Shown in pieces: positions 27,001 through 37,202 of a DNA stretch of 64,000 nucleotides (positions are counted from its first letter, which is position 1; each line of letters begins with the position of its first letter). The stretch lies in NCBI GenBank assembly GCA_003963405.1, contig RXIY01000021.1, positions 62,001 through 126,000 on the forward strand, given 5' to 3'. The DNA comes from Hyphomicrobiales bacterium. GTDB taxonomy: Bacteria; Pseudomonadota; Alphaproteobacteria; Rhizobiales; Beijerinckiaceae. The notes beneath the pieces are model-generated. The model saw nothing but the letters and a program-made list of their open reading frames with translations, ran no database searches and was not told where the DNA came from. The position numbers were made by a program, and so were the translations under genes.

Positions 27001-28503
27001 ATGATTTTCCGCCAGGGAACGCCTCTGATGAGACGTATGCATAAGATAATCACCGGGTTTGCGCTGAGCGCCATGTGCGTGAGCAACGCGTGGTCGGAGG
27101 TGGCGGATCGACCGGGTGTGGAATCTGAAAGCAGCGCGATGCTGTCGAAGCGGATTTCGATGGGGGTCGGAAAGTCGATGATCATCGATCTCCCGAGAAA
27201 TGTTTCCGAGGTGGTTGTCGGTAATCCAAAGGTGGCGGATGCAGTTGTTCGCACGCCGCGCAAAATTTACATCATCGGTGGTGAAACGGGCCAAACAACG
27301 ATCATCGGCCTGGATTCCGCTGGTCGGCAAGTCGCCAATCTGGAAATAAGCGTGGGGCGGGATGTCGGGGAATTGGCGCCGCTGCTGAAAGCGGCGTTGC
27401 CTCGATCGAACATCGCCGCGCGGACCGTCAACGACATTATTATTCTCACAGGTACGGTGGCGTCGGCCGGAGAGGCTCAACGCGCCGTCGACATCGCGAA
27501 GGGCTTTGCTTCTCGTTCGGCGGCGGCGACCGGAGGCGTCGTCTCGGTGGCGCAAGGAGGCGCCCCCGGCGATACGAACAACAGTGGCGTCATCAACGCG
27601 CTTGTGATCCGCGGCGAAGATCAGGTCATGCTGAAGGTGACCGTGGCGGAGATCGAGCGAAAGGTTGTCAAGCAGCTCGGCTTCTCGGCGCAGGCCGGCG
27701 GAGACACGCTGCTCAACGGGGGGTGGGGAAAATTCACCTCCGAGAACCCATTTGCTGTCAATCCTATTGTTTCGAATACCGCGCTCTCGATCAACGGTCA
27801 GAACGACACGAGGGCGACGCTAAAGGCGTTCGAGAGATATGGCGTTACGCGCATCCTTGCGGAACCGACAGTGACGGCGATCTCGGGAGAACAGGCGAAA
27901 ATGCTCGTCGGCGGGGAAATTGCAGTTCCTTCGTCTGGAACCTGTACGTTTTCCTCAGGTGGGGCGATGCCGGTCTGTACCCCCGGCATCGCGTTCAAAT
28001 CCTATGGCGTTTCGTTGAATTTCATTCCAACCGTCCTGTCTGAGGGGCGTATTTCTCTTCATCTGGCAACGGAGGTTACGGAAGTAGACGTGCAGGGCAG
28101 CTTCACCTACGCCAACGTCACTGTGCCGGGTTTCAAGTCTCGAAAAAATGAAACGACCGTGGAACTGCCGTCTGGAGCGTCGATCGCGACAGCGGGGCTG
28201 CTCCGCCAGACAAGCGCCCAGGCCATCTCAGGGCTTCCTGGACTTTTGAACCTGCCGGTCCTCGGCGCGCTGTTCAGATCCCGCGATTATCAGCGTAACG
28301 AGACGGAGCTGCTTGTGGTTGTCACGCCATACATCGCGCGGTCGCTTTCCCCACAGGAGGTTGCCCGTCCGGATGATGGATTTGCTGATGCTTCCGATCC
28401 GCAGGGTTGGTTACTTGGTCGCGTCAACCGCATCTATTCGACCCGCAGCAATCCGCAGATGATGCAAAAATTCAGGGGCCGCGTCGGATTCATTCACGAC
28501 TAG
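27001..28503 (+). CDS. cpaC: Tad pilus secretin CpaC/RcpA
   Basis: A 500-residue outer-membrane secretin. A possible second start lies at 27028, closer to the signal peptide (MHKIITGFALSAMCVSNAWS). The pilus N domain (about residues 50-120: GKSMIIDLPRNVSEVVVGNPKVADAVV) is followed by a BON-like part (VNDIIILTGTVASAGEAQRAVDIA) and the secretin domain (about 190-460: VTVAEIERKVVKQLGFS, ILAEPTVTAISGEQAKMLVGGEI, LNLPVLGALFRSRDYQRNETELLVVVTP). Twelve or more copies form the pore through which the Flp pilus leaves the cell. All domains are complete. Confidence 0.96.
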   Translation: MIFRQGTPLMRRMHKIITGFALSAMCVSNAWSEVADRPGVESESSAMLSKRISMGVGKSMIIDLPRNVSEVVVGNPKVADAVVRTPRKIYIIGGETGQTTIIGLDSAGRQVANLEISVGRDVGELAPLLKAALPRSNIAARTVNDIIILTGTVASAGEAQRAVDIAKGFASRSAAATGGVVSVAQGGAPGDTNNSGVINALVIRGEDQVMLKVTVAEIERKVVKQLGFSAQAGGDTLLNGGWGKFTSENPFAVNPIVSNTALSINGQNDTRATLKAFERYGVTRILAEPTVTAISGEQAKMLVGGEIAVPSSGTCTFSSGGAMPVCTPGIAFKSYGVSLNFIPTVLSEGRISLHLATEVTEVDVQGSFTYANVTVPGFKSRKNETTVELPSGASIATAGLLRQTSAQAISGLPGLLNLPVLGALFRSRDYQRNETELLVVVTPYIARSLSPQEVARPDDGFADASDPQGWLLGRVNRIYSTRSNPQMMQKFRGRVGFIHD

Positions 28504-28524
28504 CAGGCTCCGGCGCGAGGATTC

Positions 28525-29268
28525 ATGCGAATGTGGTTCACACTTGATACGAAGACGCTAGGCGCGCGTCGACTCCCTATCCTTGCAGCGATCGGAGCGG
28601 TAGCCCTGGGCGGGTGCGCCGCGCCGCGCGCGCTCCCGCCACCGGTGACTCCATATGATTACCGTGACCGTCATCCGGTGGTGCTTACTGATGCGCCCTT
28701 TGTGCTCGATCTCTTCCCTTCCTTCGAAAGGGGTCGAGTGGACTCGGAGACGATGGGGCGAATCCGGGAGTTTGCTGCTCATTACAGAGAATTCGGTCAT
28801 GGTCCGATCAGCCTCCTGACTCCGTCTGGAGGATCGGCGGGAAAGGTCTGGGCAAGTGGAGCCGACGCTGTCCGGCGCGCGCTTGCATCGGTCGGGCTCG
28901 GGGGTGAGATCGCGATGGGCTCTTATCCATTGGTCGATGACAAGCTCGCAGCGCCCATTCGCCTGTCATTCCAGGCATTGAAGGCCAAGGTCGCAAATCG
29001 CTGTGGCGAGTGGCCTCAGGATCTTGCCTCCGGGAGTAGCGTCAACGGTTGGCAAAACGAAACGTATTGGAATTTCGGTTGTGCGAACCAGGCGACGTTG
29101 GCGGCCCAGGTCGCCGATCCACGCGATCTGGCGAACCCCAGGGGCGAGACGGCGTCGTACGTCGAGATGCGGATGCGGGCAATCACCAAATTACGCATGG
29201 GCGAAGATCCGAGCACGAATTGGCGTATGAAGCCCAGCTCAATCAGCAGTGTCGGCGGCGGGTCTTAA
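28525..29268 (+). CDS. cpaD: Pilus lipoprotein CpaD
   Basis: A 247-residue protein with a lipoprotein signal ending in the lipobox LGGCAAP (Cys about 31). The CpaD family pattern is seen in DYRDRHPVVLTDAPFVLDLFP, PISLLTPSG and CGEWPQDLASG, followed by YWNFGCANQATLAAQVADPRDLANPRG. It is an outer-membrane-anchored pilotin-like protein needed for CpaC assembly. cpaE begins close by: its GTG at 29282 is 13 bp after the cpaD stop, and another GTG at 29249 lies inside cpaD. Confidence 0.94.
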   Translation: MRMWFTLDTKTLGARRLPILAAIGAVALGGCAAPRALPPPVTPYDYRDRHPVVLTDAPFVLDLFPSFERGRVDSETMGRIREFAAHYREFGHGPISLLTPSGGSAGKVWASGADAVRRALASVGLGGEIAMGSYPLVDDKLAAPIRLSFQALKAKVANRCGEWPQDLASGSSVNGWQNETYWNFGCANQATLAAQVADPRDLANPRGETASYVEMRMRAITKLRMGEDPSTNWRMKPSSISSVGGGS

Positions 29269-29281
29269 GGGCGGGTGCGCA

Positions 29282-30526
29282 GTGCCAAAAACTCGGAACG
29301 ATTCGAAGACTCATATTGCGCCTATACCTAGAATCTCGGTGCAGGGCTTTCTTGAGTCGAATGACGTCGTGGCGGTGGTCGAAAGCGCTGCGAACGACCG
29401 TCGAATGATCAAGGCGCATGTGAAGGTTCATATAGGCGGCGTTCCCGCGGCCGTAGAAGCCTATCGCAATTCGCCAACTCCGAACCTGATTGTTCTTGAA
29501 TCGTCCGCGGATCGCAGTGTGCTCTTCGAGCAGCTTGCGCTTCTGGCCGAGTGTTGCGACTCTGGCACCAAGGTGATGGTCATCGGTCATGAAAATGACA
29601 TCCTGCTATATCGGGAGCTAATATCTCGTGGCGTGAGCGATTACATCGTCGCGCCGATGAATATCCTGGACTTCATCGGTCATATATCGGCTCTTTACAA
29701 TGGTGAGAGCAGCGAAACGCTGGGGCGCGTTATCGCAGTCGTGGGCGCTAAGGGCGGGGTAGGGGCGTCGACAGTGTGCCATAACCTCGCATGGTCCATC
29801 TCTCGCCAGCTTGCGCTTCAGACGGTGCTCGTCGATCTGGATCTGGCCTTCGGGACCGTAGGTCTCGATTTCAATCAAGATCCGCCCCAGGGGATCGCTG
29901 AAGCAATTTTCTCTCCCGAACGGTTGGACGCCAATTTTATCGACAGACTCGCATCGAGATGTAGCGATACGCTGAGCATCCTGCCTGCGCCCGCCACGCT
30001 CGATCGATCTTATGATCTTTCTGAACATGCCGTCGACGCGACGCTCGATATTCTTCGCGCGACGACGCCCTGCGTCATTCTGGACGTTCCGCACCAATGG
30101 TGCGCGTGGACGCGGCGGGTCTTGGTGGGTTGTGATGACGTCGTGATCGTAGCGTCGCCTGACCTGGCGAATCTTCGAAACACGAAAACCTTGATCGATT
30201 CTCTCAACGCATCGCGGCTCAACGACCATCCGCCTCGATTGATCCTCAATATGGTTGGGCTGCCGCGGCGCCCCGAGATATCTCTCGGCGAGTTCACGAA
30301 GGCAATGGAAATGGAACCGTTGGGCGTAATCCCTTTTGAGGCCAGATTGTTCGGCGCGGCGGCGAACAATGGCCAGATGCTCGCCGAAGTCGATCCGAGG
30401 TCCAAGATCATCGAGACAATTGACGACGCTGGGCAATTGCTGATGGGGCGCGCCATTGTCAGGCGCGGGAAAAAACCCTTGCTCGCGCCCTTCATCGAGC
30501 GACTGAGCCGAATGAAAGCAAGTTGA
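29282..30526 (+). CDS. cpaE: Pilus localisation ATPase CpaE/TadZ
   Basis: I choose the GTG at 29282 (414 residues); a GTG at 29249 would add 11 residues. An N-terminal receiver-like domain lacking the phospho-acceptor site covers about residues 40-140. The C-terminal MinD/ParA-type ATPase domain has the deviant Walker A VVGAKGGVGASTVCHNLAW and the loop VLVDLDLAFGTVGLD. CpaE/TadZ places the pilus machine at a cell pole. It is followed 42 bp later by cpaF. Confidence 0.94.
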   Translation: MPKTRNDSKTHIAPIPRISVQGFLESNDVVAVVESAANDRRMIKAHVKVHIGGVPAAVEAYRNSPTPNLIVLESSADRSVLFEQLALLAECCDSGTKVMVIGHENDILLYRELISRGVSDYIVAPMNILDFIGHISALYNGESSETLGRVIAVVGAKGGVGASTVCHNLAWSISRQLALQTVLVDLDLAFGTVGLDFNQDPPQGIAEAIFSPERLDANFIDRLASRCSDTLSILPAPATLDRSYDLSEHAVDATLDILRATTPCVILDVPHQWCAWTRRVLVGCDDVVIVASPDLANLRNTKTLIDSLNASRLNDHPPRLILNMVGLPRRPEISLGEFTKAMEMEPLGVIPFEARLFGAAANNGQMLAEVDPRSKIIETIDDAGQLLMGRAIVRRGKKPLLAPFIERLSRMKAS

Positions 30527-30568
30527 ATTATCCCGCGACAGGCCCGATGGGCGGGGGAATATCCTTAG

Positions 30569-32005
30569 ATGTTTGGAAAGCGTACCAACGTCAACGATAC
30601 AGGCGCTCGGGGGCAGAAATCCATCGCCTCGGTAAACGGGGTGAGAAGCGCGGGCCCAATGCAAGCGGCTGAGCCGAGAGAGCAGGTCGCAGCTGCGAAG
30701 CCGGCAGAACCGGTTAAGTCCGACGAATATTTCGTTACAAAGGGCATAATATTCAACGCTTTGATCGAAGCGATCGATCTGGCTCAACTTTCCAAGCTGG
30801 ACGTGGAAAATGCGCGAGAGGAAATCCGCGACATCGTCAACGAAATCATATCCATTAAAAATGTGGTGATGTCGATAGCCGAGCAGGAAGATTTGCTCGA
30901 CGACATATGCAATGACGTTCTCGGTTACGGCCCGCTGGAGCCCTTGTTGGCGCGTGACGACATCGCCGACATAATGGTGAATGGCGCCTATAAAACCTAT
31001 ATCGAAGTGGGTGGGAAAATACAGCTGACGAATGTCCGGTTTAGAGACAATGCGCAGCTGATGAATATCTGTCAAAGAATCGTTTCGCAGGTTGGTCGTC
31101 GCGTAGACGATGCCTCTCCAATCTGCGACGCGCGTCTGTTCGATGGTTCGCGCGTGAATGTCATCGCACCGCCGCTGGCGATTGATGGACCTGCGCTGAC
31201 AATACGAAAATTCAAAAAAGACAAGCTTACACTAGACCAACTGGTCCGTTTCGGGGCCATCTCGATCGAAGGGGGCGAGGTCTTAAAAATAATCGGACGC
31301 GTGCGATGCAATGTGCTGATTTCTGGCGGCACGGGGTCGGGAAAGACGACTCTGCTGAACTGTCTCACGAATTACATAGACACTGACGAACGCGTTATTA
31401 CTTGCGAGGATGCCGCAGAACTTCAGCTCCAACAGCCGCACGTGGTGCGCCTGGAAACGCGCCCGCCAAATCTGGAAGGGCAGGGGGCGATCACCATGCG
31501 TGAACTCGTCAAGAACTGCCTTCGCATGCGCCCCGAGCGCATCATCGTCGGCGAGGTGCGTGGCCCGGAAGCTTTCGATCTCTTGCAGGCCATGAACACC
31601 GGCCACGATGGGTCGATGGGGACTCTCCATGCAAATTCGCCGCGAGAAGCGCTTGCCCGTCTGGAGTCGATGATCACAATGGGGGGCTTCACCTTACCGG
31701 CGAAAACCATTCGTGACATGATCGTATCCTCGGTCGACATCATCATCCAGGCCATGCGTTTGCGCGACGGATCTCGCCGCATCACACATATCACCGAGGT
31801 CGTGGGAACGGAGGGGGAGGTGGTCACGATGCAGGACTTATTTGTCTACGATATCCTGGGCGAGGACGCCAACGGCAAGCTGATGGGCCGCCACCGTTCG
31901 ACCGGAGTCACGCGCCCGAGGTTTCTCGAGCGCGCGCGTTATTACGGAGAGGAAGATCGGCTCGTCGCGGCATTGGAGGCCGCCCATGTAACCGAAGATA
32001 TATAA
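30569..32005 (+). CDS. cpaF: Secretion ATPase CpaF/TadA
   Basis: A 478-residue type II/IV secretion ATPase. Residues 1-50 form a variable tail. The N-terminal domain contains [31 protein letters not shown]. Walker A is GGTGSGKT at residues 253-260, the Asp box is [12 protein letters not shown], Walker B is in [15 protein letters not shown], and the His box is [15 protein letters not shown]. This hexameric motor powers assembly and retraction of the Flp pilus. Its position before tadB-tadC is the standard order. Confidence 0.97.
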   Translation: MFGKRTNVNDTGARGQKSIASVNGVRSAGPMQAAEPREQVAAAKPAEPVKSDEYFVTKGIIFNALIEAIDLAQLSKLDVENAREEIRDIVNEIISIKNVVMSIAEQEDLLDDICNDVLGYGPLEPLLARDDIADIMVNGAYKTYIEVGGKIQLTNVRFRDNAQLMNICQRIVSQVGRRVDDASPICDARLFDGSRVNVIAPPLAIDGPALTIRKFKKDKLTLDQLVRFGAISIEGGEVLKIIGRVRCNVLISGGTGSGKTTLLNCLTNYIDTDERVITCEDAAELQLQQPHVVRLETRPPNLEGQGAITMRELVKNCLRMRPERIIVGEVRGPEAFDLLQAMNTGHDGSMGTLHANSPREALARLESMITMGGFTLPAKTIRDMIVSSVDIIIQAMRLRDGSRRITHITEVVGTEGEVVTMQDLFVYDILGEDANGKLMGRHRSTGVTRPRFLERARYYGEEDRLVAALEAAHVTEDI

Positions 32006-32026
32006 GGCCGAACAGGAGCGCCCGTG

Positions 32027-32998
32027 ATGGATCAAAAGCTCATCGTCGCCATGCTGTTCTCGGTCAGTATCGGAACAGCGCTTTATGGCCTGTTTTATTC
32101 GTATGTCGGTGGGGGAGGAACGGCGAAGAGGCGTCAAGCCGCACTGATGACCGGGGTGATGGATCACAAGGGGGGAGCGGCGGCCGAACAGGTGAGGCGC
32201 CGCAAGGTAATTGCCGACAGCCTCAATGAAGTCGGTGGAAAAAACAGGTCTCGATCTCTTCGTCTCGAGGAGAAGCTCGCACAGGCCGGCGTGACGTGGT
32301 CGCCGGCGGCATTTTATGCCGGGTCGGCTGGCGCTGGCCTGCTTCTTTCTGTCCTCGGTTATATGGTTGGCGGCGATTTGCTGCTGGCGCTCTGCTTCAT
32401 TCCGGTCGGCGCTTGGGCTATTCCCCGCTGGGCGATTTCTTTCATGGTGAGGCGCCGGGTCAACCAGTTTGTTGACTCATTTCCCGAGGCGCTTGATGTC
32501 ATCATACGTGGCGTGAGAGCGGGTCTGCCTGTCAGCGATTGCCTGCGCGTCATTGCGAATGAAGGTCAGGAGCCCGTACGATCCGAGTTCAAGGTCATCG
32601 TTGACGCCCTGACAATCGGGATGACGGTCGGCGAGGCCGTCGAGCGTTTGGCGGAGAGGGTTCCTGTCGCTGAGGCGTCTTTCTTCGCGATTGTGATCAA
32701 TATCCAGCAAAAGGCCGGCGGCAACCTCTCCGAGGCTCTTGCAAATCTGTCTCGTGTTCTTCGCGACAGGAAGAAGATGAAAGGCAAGGTAAAGTCCATA
32801 TCGGCAGAAGCGAAGGCGTCGGCCGGGATCATCGGCTCTCTGCCATTTCTTGTCGGAGCCGCAGTTTCGGTTCTCAATCCGGGCTACATGGCGGTGCTCT
32901 ACACAACGACCATTGGCGAGATATGCCTCGCTGGCGGCCTGCTATGGATGGGGATTGGCGTTCTCATCATGCGTAAGATGATCCAGTTCGACTTTTGA
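32027..32998 (+). CDS. tadB: Tad inner-membrane platform protein TadB
   Basis: A 323-residue protein from the ATG at 32027 (a GTG directly before it would add one residue), with CAGGAG upstream. Transmembrane segments lie at the N-terminus, around residues 95-135 and at the C-terminus. The T2SSF domain is marked by FPEALDVIIRGVRAGLPVSDCLRVIANEGQEPVRSEF and AEASFFAIVINIQQKAGGNLSEALANLSRVLRDR. TadB and TadC form the platform on which CpaF acts. tadC follows 7 bp later. Confidence 0.94.
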   Translation: MDQKLIVAMLFSVSIGTALYGLFYSYVGGGGTAKRRQAALMTGVMDHKGGAAAEQVRRRKVIADSLNEVGGKNRSRSLRLEEKLAQAGVTWSPAAFYAGSAGAGLLLSVLGYMVGGDLLLALCFIPVGAWAIPRWAISFMVRRRVNQFVDSFPEALDVIIRGVRAGLPVSDCLRVIANEGQEPVRSEFKVIVDALTIGMTVGEAVERLAERVPVAEASFFAIVINIQQKAGGNLSEALANLSRVLRDRKKMKGKVKSISAEAKASAGIIGSLPFLVGAAVSVLNPGYMAVLYTTTIGEICLAGGLLWMGIGVLIMRKMIQFDF

Positions 32999-33005
32999 CG
33001 GAAAG

Positions 33006-33989
33006 ATGTCCGAGGGCTCAATGCTGGAAGGGATCACGATGAAATTTGGCAATCAGAGTGCGCTGGCCGGCGTGATCGCCTCCCTTTCCATCGTCGTAAC
33101 TATGGTGACGATCGGGTTTTCGCTGATAGAGAACGGCGGCTTTGCCAAGCGCGTGAAAAGCGTTTCGAACGAGCGCGAGAGAATGAGGCAGCGCGAGCGA
33201 GCCAAAAATGCGTCGCCAAGAGGACTGCGGCAAGAGTCAAACGCCTATATGAGAGATATTGTGGAGCGTTACTCGCTCGCCACTTGGCTGAATACCGCGA
33301 ATGTGAAAGACAGGCTGGCCTGCGCGGGCTATCGTGGCCCGCAAGCGGAAATTGCGTTTCTGTTCTTCAGGGCAGCGTCGCCGATTGTTTTTCTGTTATG
33401 CGCGCTCCTATATTTCAACCTGCTCGGGGATTCGGAAACGGATTTGGTGATGGAAGGCGGGATTTCCATTAGCGTCTTATATGCCGGAGTAAAGGCTCCG
33501 GAAGTTTTTTTGAGGAATGCGACCGTCAAGCGCCAGCAATCGATGCGGCGGGCTTTCCCCGACGCCCTGGATCTATTGCTCATTTGCGTGGAGTCGGGGA
33601 TGTCCATCGAAATGGCGTTCCGAAAAGTCGGGCAGGAAATCGGCGTGCAGTCGAGGGCGCTTGCCGAGGAGTTCGCGCTTGCGACGGCTGAGCTCAATTA
33701 TCTGCCGGATCGGCGGACGGCGTATAATAATCTCGCAACGCGAACGGGCCTTCCGGCCGTGAAACAGGTCGCCACTGTGCTCGTTCAGGCGGAAAAATAT
33801 GGCACGCCGCTCGGCCAGGCGCTGCGCGTCACCGCACAGGAAAGCCGTGATGCGCGGATGATCGAGGCGGAAAGAATTGCTGCGTCGCTGCCGCCCAAGC
33901 TCACCGTGCCGATGATTGTGTTCTTTCTGCCTGTGCTGATGCTTGTCGTGATGGCGCCGGCTGGCATCCAGATTTTTCTGATGAACTGA
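33006..33989 (+). CDS. tadC: Tad inner-membrane platform protein TadC
   Basis: A 327-residue partner of TadB. The frame has ATGs at 33006, 33021 and 33039; the last ([11 protein letters not shown]) has the best ribosome-binding site (GAAGGGA), so the true protein may be 11 residues shorter. The T2SSF domain has [30 protein letters not shown] and [27 protein letters not shown]. It ends with a hydrophobic helix ([22 protein letters not shown]). It closes the Tad operon; cobS follows after 46 bp with higher GC. Confidence 0.93.
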   Translation: MSEGSMLEGITMKFGNQSALAGVIASLSIVVTMVTIGFSLIENGGFAKRVKSVSNERERMRQRERAKNASPRGLRQESNAYMRDIVERYSLATWLNTANVKDRLACAGYRGPQAEIAFLFFRAASPIVFLLCALLYFNLLGDSETDLVMEGGISISVLYAGVKAPEVFLRNATVKRQQSMRRAFPDALDLLLICVESGMSIEMAFRKVGQEIGVQSRALAEEFALATAELNYLPDRRTAYNNLATRTGLPAVKQVATVLVQAEKYGTPLGQALRVTAQESRDARMIEAERIAASLPPKLTVPMIVFFLPVLMLVVMAPAGIQIFLMN

Positions 33990-34035
33990 GCGACCGGCGC
34001 TCGACAAGGGGGACGCGGTCGATCATGAAGAGGGC

Positions 34036-34809
34036 ATGATTCCAACGATTGGCGACGATATCCGCGCCTGCCTGCGTTTCTATTCGCGCTTGCCCGTTCG
34101 GGCGGGTGTGGACGGGCACGCGATGCCCGATTTCTCTCGTGTGAGTTGGGCGACGCCCGTGGCTGGGGCAGCGATTGGAGCGCTGGGCTCCGCTGTCTTG
34201 CTCTTGTCGGCGATTGTTCACCTGCCGCCGATTGTCGCGGCGGCAACTGCTGTCGCCGTTCTCTCGCTTTCGACCGGCGCGCTTCATGAAGACGGTCTGG
34301 CTGATGTCGCGGATGGCTTCGGCGGCGGGGCTACGCGCGAACAGAAGCTGGCGATCATGCGCGACAGTCGTCTCGGGACCTATGGCACGCTGGCGCTCTG
34401 CCTATCGACTCTCGTTCGGGTCGGAGCCATTGGCGCGCTGTGCGAGCGTGGTGCGCTTTCCGCAGCTATCGCCATCGTTGCGGCCTCGGCCCTGTCACGC
34501 GCCGTCGGTCTGATCCCTCTCGTGATTTCGTTGCCCGCGCGGGGAGATGGGGCCGGCTCCTCGGCGGCGACGCCGTCTGCGCCGGCCTTGCGGGTCGCAC
34601 TCTACCTCGGCTGCGCAATCGCTCTGACGCCGGCTCTTGGCCCCGCCTCGCTGGCGCAGACCGTCGTCGCGGTGATGGCGGCTTTCGGCGGGGCGATCGC
34701 AATTACGAAAATGGCGCAGCTTCAGATCGGCGGCTATACCGGGGATGTTCTGGGAGCGGCCCAGCAGGTCTCGGAAGTCGCGATGCTCGTAGCTCTATCG
34801 GCTGGCTGA
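34036..34809 (+). CDS. cobS: Adenosylcobinamide-GDP ribazoletransferase (cobalamin synthase)
   Basis: A 257-residue integral membrane enzyme that joins adenosylcobinamide-GDP with alpha-ribazole to make adenosylcobalamin. The N-terminus has [10 protein letters not shown], the active-site motif is [16 protein letters not shown], and [14 protein letters not shown] follows, all diagnostic. Several hydrophobic helices follow. GC returns to the level of the flanking chromosome here, marking the right edge of the Tad island. No other cobalamin genes are in the window. It converges on dusA with 3 bp between stops. Confidence 0.95.
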   Translation: MIPTIGDDIRACLRFYSRLPVRAGVDGHAMPDFSRVSWATPVAGAAIGALGSAVLLLSAIVHLPPIVAAATAVAVLSLSTGALHEDGLADVADGFGGGATREQKLAIMRDSRLGTYGTLALCLSTLVRVGAIGALCERGALSAAIAIVAASALSRAVGLIPLVISLPARGDGAGSSAATPSAPALRVALYLGCAIALTPALGPASLAQTVVAVMAAFGGAIAITKMAQLQIGGYTGDVLGAAQQVSEVAMLVALSAG

Positions 34810-34812
34810 ACG

Positions 34813-35826
34813 TTACGCCGCAGCGTCGCGGAGACGTGACATGGCCTCGGTCACTTCGCGCGTTGCGCCGGCGAGAACCTCGACGCCGGCGCCGGATCGC
34901 ACCGCTTCCAGCGCCAGCCGCCGACGGAAGCTGCGCGCGCCCGGCAGTCCGGCGAACAGGCCGAGCATATGGCGGGTGATATTGGAAAGCTTTTCACCCT
35001 TACTCAGTTCACGCTCAATATAGGGCAGAAACGCCTCGATGGCGGCGAAGCCATCGGCGACAGGCGCCGGCGCGTCGAAGAGTTCAGGATCGACGGAAAG
35101 CAGCAGTCCGGGATCGTGGTAGGCGGCGCGACCAACCATGACGCCGTCCATGTTCTCGAGTTGCTCACGCATCTGCGCGATCGTCGAGATGCCGCCATTG
35201 ATGGCGATCGGCGTGTCGGGATAGGCGCGCTTGAGCCGATGCACGAGCGGATAGTCGAGCGGGGGAATATCGCGGTTTTCCTTGGGCGAAAGTCCCTTTA
35301 GCCACGCCTTGCGCGCGTGGACGAAGAGAGCGTCGGCGCCGGCGTCGATGCATTGCGCCGCCATGTCGAACAGCGCCTGCTCGGGGTCCTGTTCGTCCAC
35401 GCCGATCCGGCATTTGACTGTTACAGGGAGAGCGACGGCGTCCTTCATCGCTTTGACGCAATCGGCGACGAGCGCTGGCCGCTGCATGAGACAGGCGCCG
35501 AAGGCGCCATTTTGAACGCGATCGGACGGGCAACCGACGTTGAGATTGACTTCGCAATAGCCGAAGTCTTCCACGACTTTTGCCGCGCGCGCGAGGTCGC
35601 CGGGGTCGGAGCCGCCGAGCTGAAAGGCGACCGGCTGCTCGAAGGCTTCGAAGCCCATCAGCCTGTCGCGCTGCCCGTGAATGACGGCGCCTGTCGTCAG
35701 CATCTCCGTGTAAAGCCGCGCGCGCCGGGTGAGCATGCGATGGAAGAAGCGGCAATGCCGATCCGTCCAGTCCATCATCGGCGCGACTGAGAAGCGGATG
35801 TCGGCTGGCGAGACGAGGCTAGCCAT
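34813..35826 (-). CDS. dusA: tRNA-dihydrouridine synthase A
   Basis: A 337-residue flavoenzyme reducing uridines 20/20a in tRNA D loops. The start MASLVSPADIRFSVAPMMDWTD carries the FMN-binding motif. VNLNVGCPSDRVQNGAFGACLM includes the active-site Cys. VKCRIGVDEQD, HARKAWLKGLSPKENRDIPPLDY and INGGISTI are typical of the DusA subgroup. The first 8 bp overlap the end of the glycosyltransferase gene upstream, suggesting cotranscription. Confidence 0.96.
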   Translation of the reverse strand: MASLVSPADIRFSVAPMMDWTDRHCRFFHRMLTRRARLYTEMLTTGAVIHGQRDRLMGFEAFEQPVAFQLGGSDPGDLARAAKVVEDFGYCEVNLNVGCPSDRVQNGAFGACLMQRPALVADCVKAMKDAVALPVTVKCRIGVDEQDPEQALFDMAAQCIDAGADALFVHARKAWLKGLSPKENRDIPPLDYPLVHRLKRAYPDTPIAINGGISTIAQMREQLENMDGVMVGRAAYHDPGLLLSVDPELFDAPAPVADGFAAIEAFLPYIERELSKGEKLSNITRHMLGLFAGLPGARSFRRRLALEAVRSGAGVEVLAGATREVTEAMSRLRDAAA

Positions 35827-37009
35827 TCGGCGCCTCCGCCAGCGTGAGGGATTCGTCGCGCAGCGTCAGTTCGGGCGGATAGTAAGGATCGTCGATCAGG
35901 GCGCGGCCCCAGCGACGCATGAACAGGCTGCGATCGAGAACCTCGCGCTCGCGCAAGGGACGGGCCTGCCGGGTCGAGCCTTCCTTGTGGACGAGGGTCG
36001 GCTCGGCGGCGCAGATTACGGCATAGCCCGCCGCGCCGGCGCGCAGGCAATAATCCACATCGTTGAACTCGACGACGAACTCCTCGTCGAATCCGCCGAG
36101 CGCGTCGAAGACGTCGCGACGGGTCAGGAGGCAGGCGCCCGTGACGGCGGAGACGCGCCGCGTCGTCGTCAGCATGGCGTAGGGGCCTGGATCGTCGGCG
36201 GCGCGGCCGCACCCCGCGTGAGCGACAAGCCCGCGAATGCCGAGCGCAATGCCCGCGTGCTGCACGGTTCCGTCTTCATGAAGGAGCTTCGCGCCGACAG
36301 CGCCGACGCGCGGATCGACGGCAAGCGCCACCAGCGACGCGAGCCAGTCGGGGTTGTCGGTTTCGACGTCATTGTTCAGGAGCGCAAGCACTTCGCCGCG
36401 CGATGCGCGAACGCCCTCGTTCACCAGACGCGCGAAGTTGAAGGGTTCGTCCCGGCGCAGGATCGTGACATTGGGCAGGCGCCGGAGCCTGTCGAACAGG
36501 GCGAAAGTCTCCGCTTCGACCGATCCGTTGTCGACGACCACGAGCTCCTTGTTCGGCCAGCGCGCCGTTTCAAAAAGCGTTTCCGCGGCGCGCGCGAGCA
36601 GGCTGGCGCGGTCGCGCGTCGGGATGACGATGCTGACGAGCGGCGTGGCCGATGACGTGGCTACGCTCTCGGCTTCAAAGGGAACGATTCGCGCCGGATC
36701 GGGCCTCGGGGGCGCGGGCTTTCTGCGGAAATTGTCGAGGAAGTGGGAGAGCTTGCGCCTGAGCCGGTATGTCTCGTCGCAGGGCCTCACGCGCACCGAA
36801 ATGCGCGCGTCGGGCTCGCCGGGGTCGATCTCCACCGAGAGGCGCGGGTCCATCATCACTTCATTGAAATGGGTGACGCGATTCTGTAGCCGGTAGGGGA
36901 AGGCCAGGACGCAGGCGCCCTCGGCGTCGAAAAATCGAAAAAACGCCGTGACAGGCCGCTTCGGCGCGTGGCGGATCATCTCGATCTGGCAGGGGATTTC
37001 ATTCGCCAT
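35819..37009 (-). CDS. Family 2 glycosyltransferase
   Basis: From the ATG at 37009 (MANEIPCQIEMIRH) the protein has 396 residues; the frame is open to 37144. The first 140 residues are a separate domain of unknown role. The GT-A catalytic domain starts at PLVSIVIPTRDRASLLARA and includes LVVVDNGSVEAE, EVLALLNNDVETDNPDWL (the metal-binding DxD position) and AVTGACLLTRRDVFDALGGFDEEF. This looks like a rhamnosyl- or similar transferase for surface polysaccharide. It overlaps dusA by 8 bp and diverges from another glycosyltransferase. Confidence 0.88.
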   Translation of the reverse strand: MANEIPCQIEMIRHAPKRPVTAFFRFFDAEGACVLAFPYRLQNRVTHFNEVMMDPRLSVEIDPGEPDARISVRVRPCDETYRLRRKLSHFLDNFRRKPAPPRPDPARIVPFEAESVATSSATPLVSIVIPTRDRASLLARAAETLFETARWPNKELVVVDNGSVEAETFALFDRLRRLPNVTILRRDEPFNFARLVNEGVRASRGEVLALLNNDVETDNPDWLASLVALAVDPRVGAVGAKLLHEDGTVQHAGIALGIRGLVAHAGCGRAADDPGPYAMLTTTRRVSAVTGACLLTRRDVFDALGGFDEEFVVEFNDVDYCLRAGAAGYAVICAAEPTLVHKEGSTRQARPLREREVLDRSLFMRRWGRALIDDPYYPPELTLRDESLTLAEAPNG

Positions 37010-37202
37010 TCGGTCTGCTTCGGCGGTTGGGGAGGGCGGGCCGGCAAGGCCGTGTTTATGCCTGCGCCGGACGCAAGATAGCCTTTTCGGGCGCAGAGCG
37101 GCAAGGCGTGGTTCGGCGCCCGCGGCGGCGTTTTCGCTTTCCATCCCGGCGAGGGTTCAATAGTGATGCGGGGATATTGGGCGCCGGGGAACACGTCGCA
37201 TC

